Origin: Solibacillus sp. FSL R7-0668 | Lineage (GTDB): Bacteria > Bacillota > Bacilli > Bacillales_A > Planococcaceae | Direction: 5' to 3' | NCBI RefSeq assembly: GCF_038006205.1 | Contig: NZ_JBBOUU010000003.1 | Location: 1-51,185 of the forward strand | Length of the DNA stretch: 51,185 nt | Shown here: positions 1 through 7,938 of the stretch, in pieces | How positions within the stretch are numbered: the stretch's first letter is position 1 | How the letters are laid out: the number at the start of each line of letters is the position of its first letter | Position numbers and translations under genes: made by a program | Notes under the pieces: model-generated | Told to the model about the DNA's origin: nothing | What the model saw: only the letters and a program-made list of their open reading frames with translations | Database searches by the model: none

Positions 1-187
1 TTCTAAAATAAATTGAGTGATAACTTTTGTTGTACGATCGTTTCTATTGACCTTTAACATTTCTTCAAATAGTATTTTGTTAACTATCTCGCTACAAAAA
101 GCTGATTTTCCTCCCCCCTGTCTTCCCTATCACCATAAAAGAAGGTAACCTACTTTTATTTTTTAGCACCTTTTTAGCTTTTTTCAC
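1..187 (-). pseudogene. Broken N-terminal fragment of a second P-loop GTPase gene
   Basis: Read leftwards from a GTG at 187 (GGAGGG six bases upstream), this encodes the first ~62 residues of a relative of the intact GTPase at 47238-49343. The P-loop should read GKTGGGKS, followed by RTTKVITQFILE, which matches QTTKLSTQFILD in the intact copy. A run of six G (minus strand, near 109-114) instead of five shifts the frame just inside the P-loop, so the frame hits a stop soon after. Across the circle junction the frame ends in the IS4 copy; without the IS it would have stopped two codons later. It is therefore a remnant of an old tandem duplication, cut down before the IS arrived. The G-run could also be a sequencing error, but the gene would still be truncated. 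Confidence 0.75.
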
Positions 188-194
188 GTAAAAC

Positions 195-409
195 CCTCCA
201 ATTATTTTATATTTTAGGGGCAAGAAAAAACCCCACTGAAAAGAAAAACAGTGAGGTTAGAAATACATTTCTAAATTTTTTAATTAACATTGTCACTTTT
301 CAAGTTGTATTAAACAGTGCAACATCTTCGGTTATAACTCAATGCTTTCTTCATCGTGCATTTCTCAAAATAACCTCACCAAATATCCTTTTATTAGAAA
401 TTAATGTAA
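195..409. repeat. 215-bp direct repeat, copy A (leader of the GTPase genes)
   Basis: Nearly identical by eye to 49351-49564. In both places it lies directly upstream of a leftward GTPase reading frame. It contains GGGG...CCCC and CACTG...CAGTG stem-loops and a GTGAGGTTA / TAACCTCAC pair about 110 bases apart, so a structured leader or operator is plausible. The stretch between it and the ardC-like stop at 428 holds nothing else I can recognise. Confidence 0.8.
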
Positions 410-427
410 ATCTTTTGTTCTTATTTG

Positions 428-1927
428 TCAAATTAAATCTATTTTATACTTTAACTTTTCCATTCTCATATATTCTGAATTAGAATCTATCTCTCCTCCT
501 ATTTCTTGGATTATTCCTATCTTTTTATGTTCCCCCTCCAACACCGGCTTAAAATGCTGCAACTCATCTTTCCCATAAATATAAGCTTTCACCGTCTGAT
601 TTTCAGATGCAGCTGCATGGAGAAACGATGCTTTTGCCTCCTTCACTTCGCTAAATCCAATAATCGATGCGTCCGTTTTTTTATGATACAGCTCTATAAC
701 TGGCTTAGGCACGTGTACTTCACGCAAAGCGAATTGCTCAGAAAAACTCTCATACATCATCGCTGCTGTTGGCTGTCGGTCAATGACATTCATCAGTAAA
801 ATGACCTTATCTTTTAGCATGCCCTCATTAATGACTTCCCCTCGTTCGTCCATTAAATACTTCGTTTGACGGTCGTACTTAGCGATTTCAAAGCCATTAT
901 AACGTGCATCAAAAACTTCAATCGCAATTTTTGGCGATTTTACATAAGAAAGGGCTGGTAAATGTTTGATCAATTGTTCAAATGAAACCGCCTTGCTCTC
1001 TAGTTTTGGTTCCTGAACGATTTGTTCTAGTTGCTCATATAGTTGTGGGTGCAACACAATATCTAATGTAGCTAACGTTTTTTCAAGAGTCGCCTGAATC
1101 TCAAATAATGCCTTTCGCATTAATTCTGTATCTTTTGCCCACGTTGCAATATAACCTAGTGAAAAATGGCTTGTATCAAATCCTAAATACGCCATAGTCG
1201 CGCAAGCAACAGCTTCTGCTTGCGCTTCTTTATGTGCACGTGTAGCTTCACGATATTCGCCACTACGACCATGCAACTGAGCATGCGCAAATTCATGAAT
1301 AAGCGTACTTAATTTAGCAACAGGATTTTCTTCACTCGAATTAATAATAATTTCATTAGTTGATGGCACAAAATAACCACGTCCACTTTCTTTAATGGAA
1401 TACGCCTTTTCTGAAATCTGAAATTGCTTAAACTGATTCAAATAGCTTTTGATATTCATATATAAGCTTTCGGCATCTTCATCCGTTTGAAAACGCTCGT
1501 TGACGAAATCCCTCGTCACCTTCAATGGCTCTCCTGCTGTTTGTGCAATATCAAACACCGTTACCCATTTATACCGAACTAAGATATTCTCCATCTTCAG
1601 CTCACCATTTTCATAAATCGGTTGCTTTGTTTTGGAATCGAGTACTGGCTGCTGCTCAAAAATAGGGGCACGAATTTGAATACCCTTCTTCCCTTTTTGC
1701 ACATAACGCTCATGCTTTTTCCATGCTTGAAAGCCAGCGACATAAGTAGCTTTTGGATTTTGCATAAAAATGAGAATTTGGTTATCTACCGAATACTGGC
1801 GCATACTTGCCATGAACGTTAAATACCGCTTAAATTCAGCTTGGTTCGCAAATTGCGTCAGCTGTTCTTCGAGCTTTGTCGTAAGCTCTTTTGTTCGTTC
1901 CTCATATTGTTCGGGTCGTAAGGGCAT
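428..1927 (-). CDS. ArdC-like antirestriction protein (ssDNA-binding domain plus metallopeptidase domain)
   Basis: About 499 aa. The N-terminal ~130 residues (FKRYLTFMASMRQYSVDNQIL, then KGKKGIQI) look like the ArdC-type ssDNA-binding domain. A zinc metallopeptidase motif LIHEFAHAQLHG lies near residues 209-220 (HEFAH as HExxH), with a further acidic ligand likely in EAQAEAVA. Proteins of this family travel with conjugative plasmids and protect incoming single-stranded DNA or block restriction. I chose ATG 1927 because it overlaps the TGA of the upstream 59-aa gene (TGATG) and has a GAGGTGAGG sequence upstream; a GTG at 1930 is also possible. It is the last gene of the tra operon. The C-terminal ~170 residues are not assigned. 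The assignment is by motif, not by search. Confidence 0.8.
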   Translation of the reverse strand: MPLRPEQYEERTKELTTKLEEQLTQFANQAEFKRYLTFMASMRQYSVDNQILIFMQNPKATYVAGFQAWKKHERYVQKGKKGIQIRAPIFEQQPVLDSKTKQPIYENGELKMENILVRYKWVTVFDIAQTAGEPLKVTRDFVNERFQTDEDAESLYMNIKSYLNQFKQFQISEKAYSIKESGRGYFVPSTNEIIINSSEENPVAKLSTLIHEFAHAQLHGRSGEYREATRAHKEAQAEAVACATMAYLGFDTSHFSLGYIATWAKDTELMRKALFEIQATLEKTLATLDIVLHPQLYEQLEQIVQEPKLESKAVSFEQLIKHLPALSYVKSPKIAIEVFDARYNGFEIAKYDRQTKYLMDERGEVINEGMLKDKVILLMNVIDRQPTAAMMYESFSEQFALREVHVPKPVIELYHKKTDASIIGFSEVKEAKASFLHAAASENQTVKAYIYGKDELQHFKPVLEGEHKKIGIIQEIGGEIDSNSEYMRMEKLKYKIDLI

Positions 1928-2106
1928 CACACCTCACCTCGCTTTTGATATAAAGGCACATAACGCTGTTCGTTTTCAAATGGTACTTCTAAATACGCAA
2001 CAATGTCGTATGAAAGCAAATCCGGTACTTCTACAATCGTCAGTAAATCACGCTTATCACGGTAAATCGGCTTATCGCTAAATTCAACTTCTTCACGTCG
2101 ATACAT
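1927..2106 (-). CDS. Small 59-aa protein, unknown, coupled to the ArdC-like gene
   Basis: ATG at 2106 follows a strong AAGGAGG site nine bases upstream, and the TGA stop overlaps the ATG of the ArdC-like gene (TGATG). The peptide begins MYRREEVEFSDKPIYRDKR, is rich in charged residues and has no membrane segment or cysteine pair. The arrangement suggests it is co-translated with the antirestriction protein. I do not recognise the family. It is the first gene after the nuclease cassette that interrupts the tra operon. Confidence 0.65.
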   Translation of the reverse strand: MYRREEVEFSDKPIYRDKRDLLTIVEVPDLLSYDIVAYLEVPFENEQRYVPLYQKRGEV

Positions 2107-2126
2107 TTCTCTAACCTCCTTCTTTA

Positions 2127-2190
2127 TTTCAAAAGTAGAAATTTCTACTTTTGAAAGGTATATATATTTCTTCCTTTGTTATTTATACTA
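2127..2190. repeat. Palindrome site 1 and left direct repeat of the nuclease cassette
   Basis: Bases 2130-2153 form a perfect 24-bp palindrome (CAAAAGTAGAAA plus its complement), which extends to 30 bp (2127-2156) with flanking TTT/AAA. The following ~40 bases (GAAAGGTATATATATTTC..., ending TTATTTATACTA) are repeated imperfectly at 2842-2878 on the far side of the nuclease-like gene. The palindrome also lies upstream of the leftward 59-aa gene, so it could act as an operator for it. Confidence 0.8.
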
Positions 2191-2255
2191 ATGTGTTATT
2201 GATTCACTTTCAAAACTCTATTCTATTTGTTAAATTAAAATTAAGGAGGTGCTTT

Positions 2256-2810
2256 ATGCGCTTAGATAAACATATTAAAGACTTTTTTCACCTAGTAAAA
2301 ATACAGCAAATTGAAATTTACAATGAATTTTCTTTGCAACACGAATTAGGTGTGTATTTACGTAATCATCTCGATTCTACTTTTAAAATTCAATTCGAAA
2401 GAAATATTCGTTTTTTTGGGATCCAAGAAAAATTAATAAAAAAAGAATTGGATATAGCAATCTATAATCCACAAACAAATGAAAAATATGCTGTCGAACT
2501 TAAATTCCCTAAAAACGGACAGTACCCTGAATCAATGTTTAGTTTTGCTAAAGACATTAAATTTATGGAGCAAATAAAAGAACATGGTTTTACTAATACA
2601 TATGCTGTAACCTATGTCGAAGATAAATTATTTTATAAGGGTTCCAATACTAACGGTATCTATGCATATTTCCGTTTGAATCATTTACTTCATGGTGAAA
2701 TTACTAAACCTACAGGAAAAAAGGATGAACACTTTTATATTAATGGTTCATATCAAATAAATTGGACAAGTTTAGATAAAGATGTTTGTTACTATATTGT
2801 TTCAATTTAA
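2256..2810 (+). CDS. PD-(D/E)XK nuclease-like protein
   Basis: 184 aa from ATG 2256, seven bases after AAGGAGG; an upstream in-frame extension to 2151 has no ribosome site. The pattern KKELDIAIYNP...YAVELKFPKNG fits the PD-(D/E)XK core (Asp in ELDI, then E-x-K in VELKF), and NEFSLQHELGVYLR resembles the helix before it. This suggests a restriction-endonuclease-fold protein. It is the only rightward gene inside the leftward tra operon and is flanked by ~60-bp direct repeats (2130-2190 and 2818-2878), so it looks like inserted cargo, perhaps for defence or plasmid exclusion. No methyltransferase or immunity partner is adjacent. The fold assignment is an inference from motif spacing. Confidence 0.6.
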   Translation: MRLDKHIKDFFHLVKIQQIEIYNEFSLQHELGVYLRNHLDSTFKIQFERNIRFFGIQEKLIKKELDIAIYNPQTNEKYAVELKFPKNGQYPESMFSFAKDIKFMEQIKEHGFTNTYAVTYVEDKLFYKGSNTNGIYAYFRLNHLLHGEITKPTGKKDEHFYINGSYQINWTSLDKDVCYYIVSI

Positions 2811-2817
2811 CACTTAA

Positions 2818-2879
2818 CAAAAGTAGAAATTTCCACTTTTGAAAGGTATATATTTCTACTTTTGTTGTTTATACTTTTA
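2818..2879. repeat. Palindrome site 2 and right direct repeat of the nuclease cassette
   Basis: 2818-2841 is the 24-bp palindrome with one change (TTTCCAC for TTTCTAC). It is followed by GAAAGGTATATATTTC and a half-site TATTTCTACTTTTG at 2851-2864. The whole unit resembles 2130-2190. Confidence 0.8.
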
Positions 2880-2891
2880 TCAAGTGTATTT

Positions 2892-3245
2892 TTATTTACT
2901 AAGCTTAATCGTTGCTCCTTCTACTCGCTTACCATCCCCATCCAACTCATATAAAGTAATATTTTCTTTATCTTCTTGTTCAATCTCATACTGATAAGCA
3001 AGCTGTTTCTCACCGTCTTTAGTTGTATAAAGATTTAAAATCTCCTCTTCAACCGTCCATTCGAATGAATTATTGAACACGCCCATTTCAACTAACACAG
3101 TGTCATTGTCATTAAAGGTCACTGTGCCTCCACCACCTGAAGATTCGGTGCCGGTCCATTTTCCAAGTAAATCACTTTGACTATCTCCACACGCTGCTAA
3201 TAAAAACGCTACTAATACAATAGGTAGTACTCGAATCCATTTCAT
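2892..3245 (-). CDS. Small lipoprotein of the tra operon
   Basis: 117 aa. The N-terminus MKWIRVLPIVLVAFLLAACGDSQ is a lipoprotein signal peptide with lipobox LAAC, giving a lipid-anchored Cys near residue 19. The mature part (GKWTGTESSGGGGTVTFNDNDTV...) alternates short strands and looks like a small beta-barrel of lipocalin-like type, but I cannot name a family. It starts 16 bases after the VirB6-like stop, with AGGAG upstream, so it is co-transcribed with the conjugation genes. A role at the cell surface in mating, or in exclusion, is possible but not shown. Confidence 0.75.
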   Translation of the reverse strand: MKWIRVLPIVLVAFLLAACGDSQSDLLGKWTGTESSGGGGTVTFNDNDTVLVEMGVFNNSFEWTVEEEILNLYTTKDGEKQLAYQYEIEQEDKENITLYELDGDGKRVEGATIKLSK

Positions 3246-3261
3246 AACCTCAATCTCCTAT

Positions 3262-4098
3262 CTATTTTAAAAGTCGCATCATCGAAATACGGGTAGCTGA
3301 CTTGCCAAGGGAAATCCCACCTTTAGCGCCTCCGCTTGAATACCACATAGAACGAAGTACACTAGGTCCACGGATAATTAACACGCCACAACCGATAATT
3401 AACATGAAGTCATACCAACTATTAAAATTAGCGAGTAACTGGACAATGGCTGCCATTAACAGCACTTGAGTAACGATACTAACAATTTGGCTTAAAAAAT
3501 CACGCCACCATACTTCGCTAAAATCATAGTTTTCAGTCGCAATGGTAATCGCTGCAAAGACGCTAAAAATCTCTAAAATGATAAGGTCCACATGGTACAC
3601 ACAAATTTTGAACGTGAACACGATAAACACAACGACTAAAAATAATAGCAGTAACGTAATTGCCATCGTGCCCGATCCAAATACATCTACGACCATAGAA
3701 GATTCAATGGAATTCGTAATAATATCTGAGGAGCTGCCAGCAATTTCAACAAACATATACTCCATTAATGGGTACAGGATTTCTTTCACAACAAAGTACA
3801 AAATGACAGGTAATAAAAACACCATGATACTTGCCTTTAATGCACTGACGATAATTTCAGCAATATTACTTTCATTATTGGTCGCTTCATTTAGCATGGC
3901 GTTCAATATTCTAAACAGCACAATCGCCACAAGTAACACACCGCCAAAAACAGCAAAAATGCGATACACATCTAAAAACAAGCCACTGAGCGCTTCATGG
4001 TTAAAGAGTACCTCTGCTAAAAACTTAAAGACAGCTATCAGTAAATCATTTAACCATTCATCAATCATATTCATAACTTTCTCTTTTATATCAAACAC
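3262..4098 (-). CDS. VirB6/TrbL-like polytopic membrane protein of the conjugation channel
   Basis: 278 aa with about six hydrophobic segments (for example FAVFGGVLLVAIVLFRIL, ASIMVFLLPVILYFVV, MAITLLLLFLVVVFIVF). A soluble N-terminal helix and a basic, glycine-rich C-terminus (SSGGAKGGISLGKSATRIS) fit the TrbL/VirB6 class that forms the inner-membrane channel of type IV secretion systems. The GTG start at 4098 is preceded by GGAGGG; an ATG nine codons inside is an alternative. The gene lies just after the coupling protein. The assignment rests on topology and position, since sequence conservation in this class is low. Confidence 0.65.
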   Translation of the reverse strand: MFDIKEKVMNMIDEWLNDLLIAVFKFLAEVLFNHEALSGLFLDVYRIFAVFGGVLLVAIVLFRILNAMLNEATNNESNIAEIIVSALKASIMVFLLPVILYFVVKEILYPLMEYMFVEIAGSSSDIITNSIESSMVVDVFGSGTMAITLLLLFLVVVFIVFTFKICVYHVDLIILEIFSVFAAITIATENYDFSEVWWRDFLSQIVSIVTQVLLMAAIVQLLANFNSWYDFMLIIGCGVLIIRGPSVLRSMWYSSGGAKGGISLGKSATRISMMRLLK

Positions 4099-4134
4099 CT
4101 GGCAGCCCTCCTTTTAACGAAGCTCTATGCACAG

Positions 4135-5670
4135 CTATTGTTTTTCTAAATCAATTTCTCCCTGTAATTCCTCCATTGCACTTTCAAATGTGACCTCCTG
4201 CTCCACGACTTCAAAGCCGAAAAATTCCTTTTCCAACTGTTCCTGCTCGGTTTGCTTGGCTACTGCCTTTTTCGCAATATCTTCCTCAAATGCTTGCTGG
4301 GCGAGCGTTAGTTTTTGTAGTTGCTCTGCTGAAGGCTTTGCATGATAACCAAACTGGCTGACCTCATATTTTTCCGTTACATCAGGAAACAATTGAAACT
4401 GAAAGGCTTTCTTTACTTGAATGGGTGGCTTATGCTGAAATAAAATGATGCCCATATCAGCCGGCATTTGCATAATTTCCCCTGCTGTCATTAAATCACG
4501 TGCAGCAAAGCTCTCATTTTCGCTCATGCTACTCGTCCGATTTTCCTTACCGTATTGCTTCGATTCAGATTCGGTATCTACTTTAACGGTCGTTTTATCA
4601 AGCAAGTCCTTAAAATAAGTAGCCGTTGTACGATTAGCAGCGTTCAAGCATAATTTAATCCCACAGTTCCCTAAAATGGACTCTGCCTTTTTATCGCCGT
4701 ACCGATCCTGAAGCTGCGAAATCGTTTGAATAATTGTAGCAACACTAATGCCGTAACCACGACACGTTGCTAAAAATTCCTCGTAATTATCAAACTTCCC
4801 GAGATTGACAAACTCATCTAAAATAAAGTTCACATTCCGTGGTAATTTCGCATGGTGTAGCGCTGCTAGTTCGTACAGTTCATTAAATAACTGACTAAAG
4901 AATAAGTTCACTAAGCTCTGCCATGACTGGTCCATCAACGGAATAATCACATACAGCATCATTTTCTTCTGCCCGATATCCATCAAATGAAAATCGCTGA
5001 AGCTCGTAAATTCAGCGACTTCACTATCGATGTAATCCGAAATCGTTGTAAGGAGCGAAACAATAATACTGCCCTGCATTTCCTGCTTCGCCTTTTTATA
5101 ACCTAGCTCGTAAGCTCGTCTTGCTGGATGTTTAAAATCAAGCTGTAAAAACTGCTTATCAAGTTCACTGTCCCCGTGACCATCCTCGGTATCAAACGTT
5201 TGCAAAAATTCTAATAACCCACGCATATTACGATGCTTCGGCTCTAGCTCATGAATCGCATATAAAATAAGGGCTTTTAGTAGTGCACGCTGCGAGTAGT
5301 ACCACACATCTCGCTTACCATCCTTATTTGCACTATCCACCATCTTCGTCGCAACCGTGGTCGCCTGCGTTTCCTTGCGTACATAATCAAGGGGATTATG
5401 CCGATCGCTCGCCTGCATGTTCATAAAATTAATGACGTGTACCTCGTAGCCCTGTGCTTCTTTAATCGCTGCCGTTTTCTCGTACACCTCAGCCTTGGGA
5501 TCTGTTATGACAATGCTATTTTCTGTTTCATATAACACATTCGTGATGACAAAAGACTGCGTTTTATAGCTCCCAGGTCCACCAACGACCATAATATTGC
5601 GGTTTGGCTTTGATTCATTTGGCTGGATTAATACCTTTTTATTGTAGATGCCTAAAATGATGCCGTTCAT
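4135..5670 (-). CDS. VirD4-type coupling protein, ATPase part
   Basis: 511 aa. Walker A GGPGSYKTQS is at residues ~30-39 (Tyr replaces the usual Gly before Lys-Thr) and Walker B NFILDEFVNLG at ~281-291, followed by CRGYGISVATIIQTISQL, which is typical of VirD4/TraG. The protein links the relaxase-DNA complex to the secretion channel. It starts with MNGIILGIYNKKVL, a segment normally found after the membrane anchor, and has no transmembrane helix of its own; the anchor is encoded by the separate gene 5936-6355. It has its own AAAGGAG site and ATG. The C-terminal ~70 residues are acidic and glutamine-rich and may contact the relaxosome. Confidence 0.9.
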   Translation of the reverse strand: MNGIILGIYNKKVLIQPNESKPNRNIMVVGGPGSYKTQSFVITNVLYETENSIVITDPKAEVYEKTAAIKEAQGYEVHVINFMNMQASDRHNPLDYVRKETQATTVATKMVDSANKDGKRDVWYYSQRALLKALILYAIHELEPKHRNMRGLLEFLQTFDTEDGHGDSELDKQFLQLDFKHPARRAYELGYKKAKQEMQGSIIVSLLTTISDYIDSEVAEFTSFSDFHLMDIGQKKMMLYVIIPLMDQSWQSLVNLFFSQLFNELYELAALHHAKLPRNVNFILDEFVNLGKFDNYEEFLATCRGYGISVATIIQTISQLQDRYGDKKAESILGNCGIKLCLNAANRTTATYFKDLLDKTTVKVDTESESKQYGKENRTSSMSENESFAARDLMTAGEIMQMPADMGIILFQHKPPIQVKKAFQFQLFPDVTEKYEVSQFGYHAKPSAEQLQKLTLAQQAFEEDIAKKAVAKQTEQEQLEKEFFGFEVVEQEVTFESAMEELQGEIDLEKQ

Positions 5671-5734
5671 TTTATCAGCTCCTTTTCACTTATAAAACAA
5701 GAGCTTAATATGGTAAAATTTAGATGAATATATT

Positions 5735-5934
5735 TTAAGGAGCCAACGTGCTTGGGTGCCTTAGCAACTGTCTATTTATTTTCTTTAGGTATAACTGTAG
5801 TTTCTACATTAAAAATGAATCTGGTGGTGGTTAACATGAAAAATATCTTTGGCTTTACTACGCTAGCAACAATTTGTAACCAGTTAACATCCCTACTTGG
5901 CTCAGCCTTAGTAACAGTTGCTTTGGCTCCTTAA
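5735..5934. repeat. 200-bp element with 12-bp inverted ends between the two coupling-protein genes
   Basis: The ends are TTAAGGAGCCAA (5735-5746) and its exact complement (5923-5934). A second complementary pair, AGCAACTGT (5763-5771) and ACAGTTGCT (5914-5922), lies inside, so the strands can form a long stem with a 16-base bulge. On the plus strand the left end supplies AAGGAG for a possible 60-aa hydrophobic peptide (TTG 5752 to 5934, MGALATVYLFSLGITVVSTL...). A promoter-like TGGTAAAAT lies just before. It could be a MITE-like insertion, a structured leader controlling translation of the coupling protein, or a tiny gene; I cannot decide between these. Confidence 0.55.
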
Positions 5935-5935
5935 G

Positions 5936-6355
5936 CTATATTTTTTTATCGCGTTCCTTAAGTGACTGCAAAAACGTTTCACGCACTTCCTTCTCTGATT
6001 TTGCGATAAAGTTGCCATCTAATATTTCTTTTTCCTTTGCCCAACGTGCTGAGCCGTGATACGCATTTTTCTCATGAATGTCCCACCCGTCCTTTTTCGT
6101 TTTACGTCTGATTTGAAGAATAGCACTGTAAAACAAATTGAGCACAGTTAAAATGAGAAACAATGGATTTTTAGCTGCCATGTAGCCTTGAATTGTTTGC
6201 ACGGGATGAAATAAGAGCTCCTTTAGACTCGTAAACATCGCATCTGTCGTAATCTCAAGCTTCAATTCACCAAGCAACAAAATAAAATCAATGAGCACGA
6301 CTATGACAATCTCAAAGGCTAAAAAGCTGACGATAAACCAGATAAGTTTTTTCAT
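5936..6355 (-). CDS. Membrane-anchor domain of the VirD4-type coupling protein, separate gene
   Basis: 139 aa with two hydrophobic segments (residues ~4-28, and FLILTVLNLFYSAIL near 67-81), then KNAYHGSARWAKEKEIL. The HGSARWA motif is the signature that follows the transmembrane anchor in VirD4/TraG proteins and precedes their nucleotide-binding domain. The ATPase domain is encoded separately from 5670. The gene ends in TAG directly before the inverted-repeat element at 5735-5934. Its ATG overlaps the stop of the VirB8-like gene (ATGA), so it is translationally coupled to it. The two products probably assemble into one coupling-protein unit. Confidence 0.75.
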   Translation of the reverse strand: MKKLIWFIVSFLAFEIVIVVLIDFILLLGELKLEITTDAMFTSLKELLFHPVQTIQGYMAAKNPLFLILTVLNLFYSAILQIRRKTKKDGWDIHEKNAYHGSARWAKEKEILDGNFIAKSEKEVRETFLQSLKERDKKI

Positions 6356-6906
6356 ACACCGTCTACCTCTGTCATATTGCCAATGACCTTAAATTCTCCA
6401 ATGATAAACTGCTCCTGCTCTTTTAAAACTTGAACTTCATACAGCTGACTGCCATGATTGACAAGTGCCCCATCTAAAAAATAATTGGTCGTTGTATACA
6501 CTAAAAACGTATGAGGTGCCTTTGGGTTTAAATAAATTTGTACATCTTCCACTTCATTTTTCATCTTAACGACAGGCGGTGAAAGAGATGAGGCACCCTT
6601 CAATTTATTCAGTACATCTAATACAACTAAATTTGACAGTTCTTGAAATCGAGTCACGTACGAATCATTGTCATAGTTCAAATAAACATGAAAAGCTTCC
6701 TCTACAAATGCCAATTCCTCACCCGTCACTTGTAAGCCTGTGACAGCAGAAAGTTCTTCATTTTCCAATGCTAATGCTGCTAATTCATCATTCTTTTGCC
6801 CCATCTTTTCTTTCAACGCCTGCTTATCATCTACAAGAACAAATAACGAACCAGCTAATATCAAAATGGTTAAACCTAAAATGCCAATGACAATCCCCTG
6901 CTTCAT
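6352..6906 (-). CDS. Membrane-anchored VirB8-like conjugation protein
   Basis: 184 aa. A single N-terminal membrane segment (GIVIGILGLTILILAGSLFVLV) is followed by a short coiled coil (KQALKEKMGQKNDELAALALENEEL). An extracytoplasmic alpha/beta domain of about 110 residues comes next (EEAFHVYLNYDN...YEVQVLKEQEQFIIGEFKVIG), with the size and pattern of the NTF2-like VirB8/TcpC fold. It overlaps both neighbours by four bases (ATGA), so it belongs to the same translation unit as the wall hydrolase and the coupling-protein anchor. The VirB8 role is inferred from topology and position. Confidence 0.55.
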   Translation of the reverse strand: MKQGIVIGILGLTILILAGSLFVLVDDKQALKEKMGQKNDELAALALENEELSAVTGLQVTGEELAFVEEAFHVYLNYDNDSYVTRFQELSNLVVLDVLNKLKGASSLSPPVVKMKNEVEDVQIYLNPKAPHTFLVYTTTNYFLDGALVNHGSQLYEVQVLKEQEQFIIGEFKVIGNMTEVDGV

Positions 6907-7934
6907 CCTTCCTCACCTCCTGAAAAATCCACAACACGCCCATAGCCATATAAATGTTCTTGCCAATACGGGTCGTTTATATTTGTAAAGCCAATTCCAC
7001 TACCATTGGCATCAAACATTTTACCGTTCCCGACATACATTCCTAAGTGCGTCACAGGTCTGCCAGCATTGTACGTGCCAGTAAAAAAGATAAAGTCTCC
7101 TGGTTGCAATTCATCGGCTGTTATTTTTTGCGACACATTATATTGTTCCTGAGCTGTCCGTGGTAAATTAACGCCGATTTTACGAAATGCCCACATCATT
7201 AACCCCGAGCAATCAAAGGAAGTCGTTGGACTCATGCCTCCAAATGTGTACGGATACCCATCAAACTGAACCATCGTTTCATAAACAACTTGAAAATTAG
7301 CAGAAGCATTTGCTAAATCAATAACTTCCCCCTCACGCATCGTCCCTACATAACGCTTTACATGAGCGACATATTCGGGATCCCCGTAACTTTTCCAGCC
7401 GAGCTTTGTTGCTTGCTGACGAGAGAACGCCTGTGCCAACGTTTCTGAATGCTTACCACCGTTCACTGCAACAAAATCCATATAACCAGTACCATAGTTA
7501 TAGCTTTGAATCGCTGTATCTAGATCTACTCCTAAATGTTCCATTTTCGTAATAACCTTTTCAAAGTGAGCGACACCAACCTCAATCGAGTACAATGGGT
7601 CAGTAATAGTATTCGGAGGCAAACCAATAGACTCACTCGATTGCATTACATCAAGTGACATATTTCCGCCACTTTCCTGCATCATAATGGCAAGTACCAA
7701 TGCTGTATGCTCTTCTAACCCATATGTTAAAAGTGCATCGTGCACGATTTCTTCGTACTGCAAAACGGCTGGCGACAATTGTTTGCCGATCGTGTATTCT
7801 CCTGGAGGTGGCTTAGGCTGACCAGCAAATAAAATTAAAAGCAAGAAAAATAACAAAAGAAACGGTGCAAAAATAAACCAAATCAACTTCCGACCATTCT
7901 GTGAAAATAAAAGCTTCGCCATTAACAATTTCAT
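6903..7934 (-). CDS. CwlT-like bifunctional cell-wall hydrolase (lysozyme-like plus NlpC/P60)
   Basis: 343 aa. An N-terminal membrane segment (residues ~17-37) is followed by a lysozyme-like domain (~60-200) with the probable catalytic Glu in IMMQESGG (Glu87). A C-terminal NlpC/P60 peptidase domain follows, with Cys242 in TSFDCSGL and His296 in THLGMYVG. CwlT/TcpG-type enzymes of Gram-positive conjugation systems cut the glycan and the peptide stem to let the channel cross the wall. It lies between the EssB-like and VirB8-like genes. Length and domain order match the family well. Confidence 0.9.
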   Translation of the reverse strand: MKLLMAKLLFSQNGRKLIWFIFAPFLLLFFLLLILFAGQPKPPPGEYTIGKQLSPAVLQYEEIVHDALLTYGLEEHTALVLAIMMQESGGNMSLDVMQSSESIGLPPNTITDPLYSIEVGVAHFEKVITKMEHLGVDLDTAIQSYNYGTGYMDFVAVNGGKHSETLAQAFSRQQATKLGWKSYGDPEYVAHVKRYVGTMREGEVIDLANASANFQVVYETMVQFDGYPYTFGGMSPTTSFDCSGLMMWAFRKIGVNLPRTAQEQYNVSQKITADELQPGDFIFFTGTYNAGRPVTHLGMYVGNGKMFDANGSGIGFTNINDPYWQEHLYGYGRVVDFSGGEEG

Positions 7935-7938
7935 CGAC

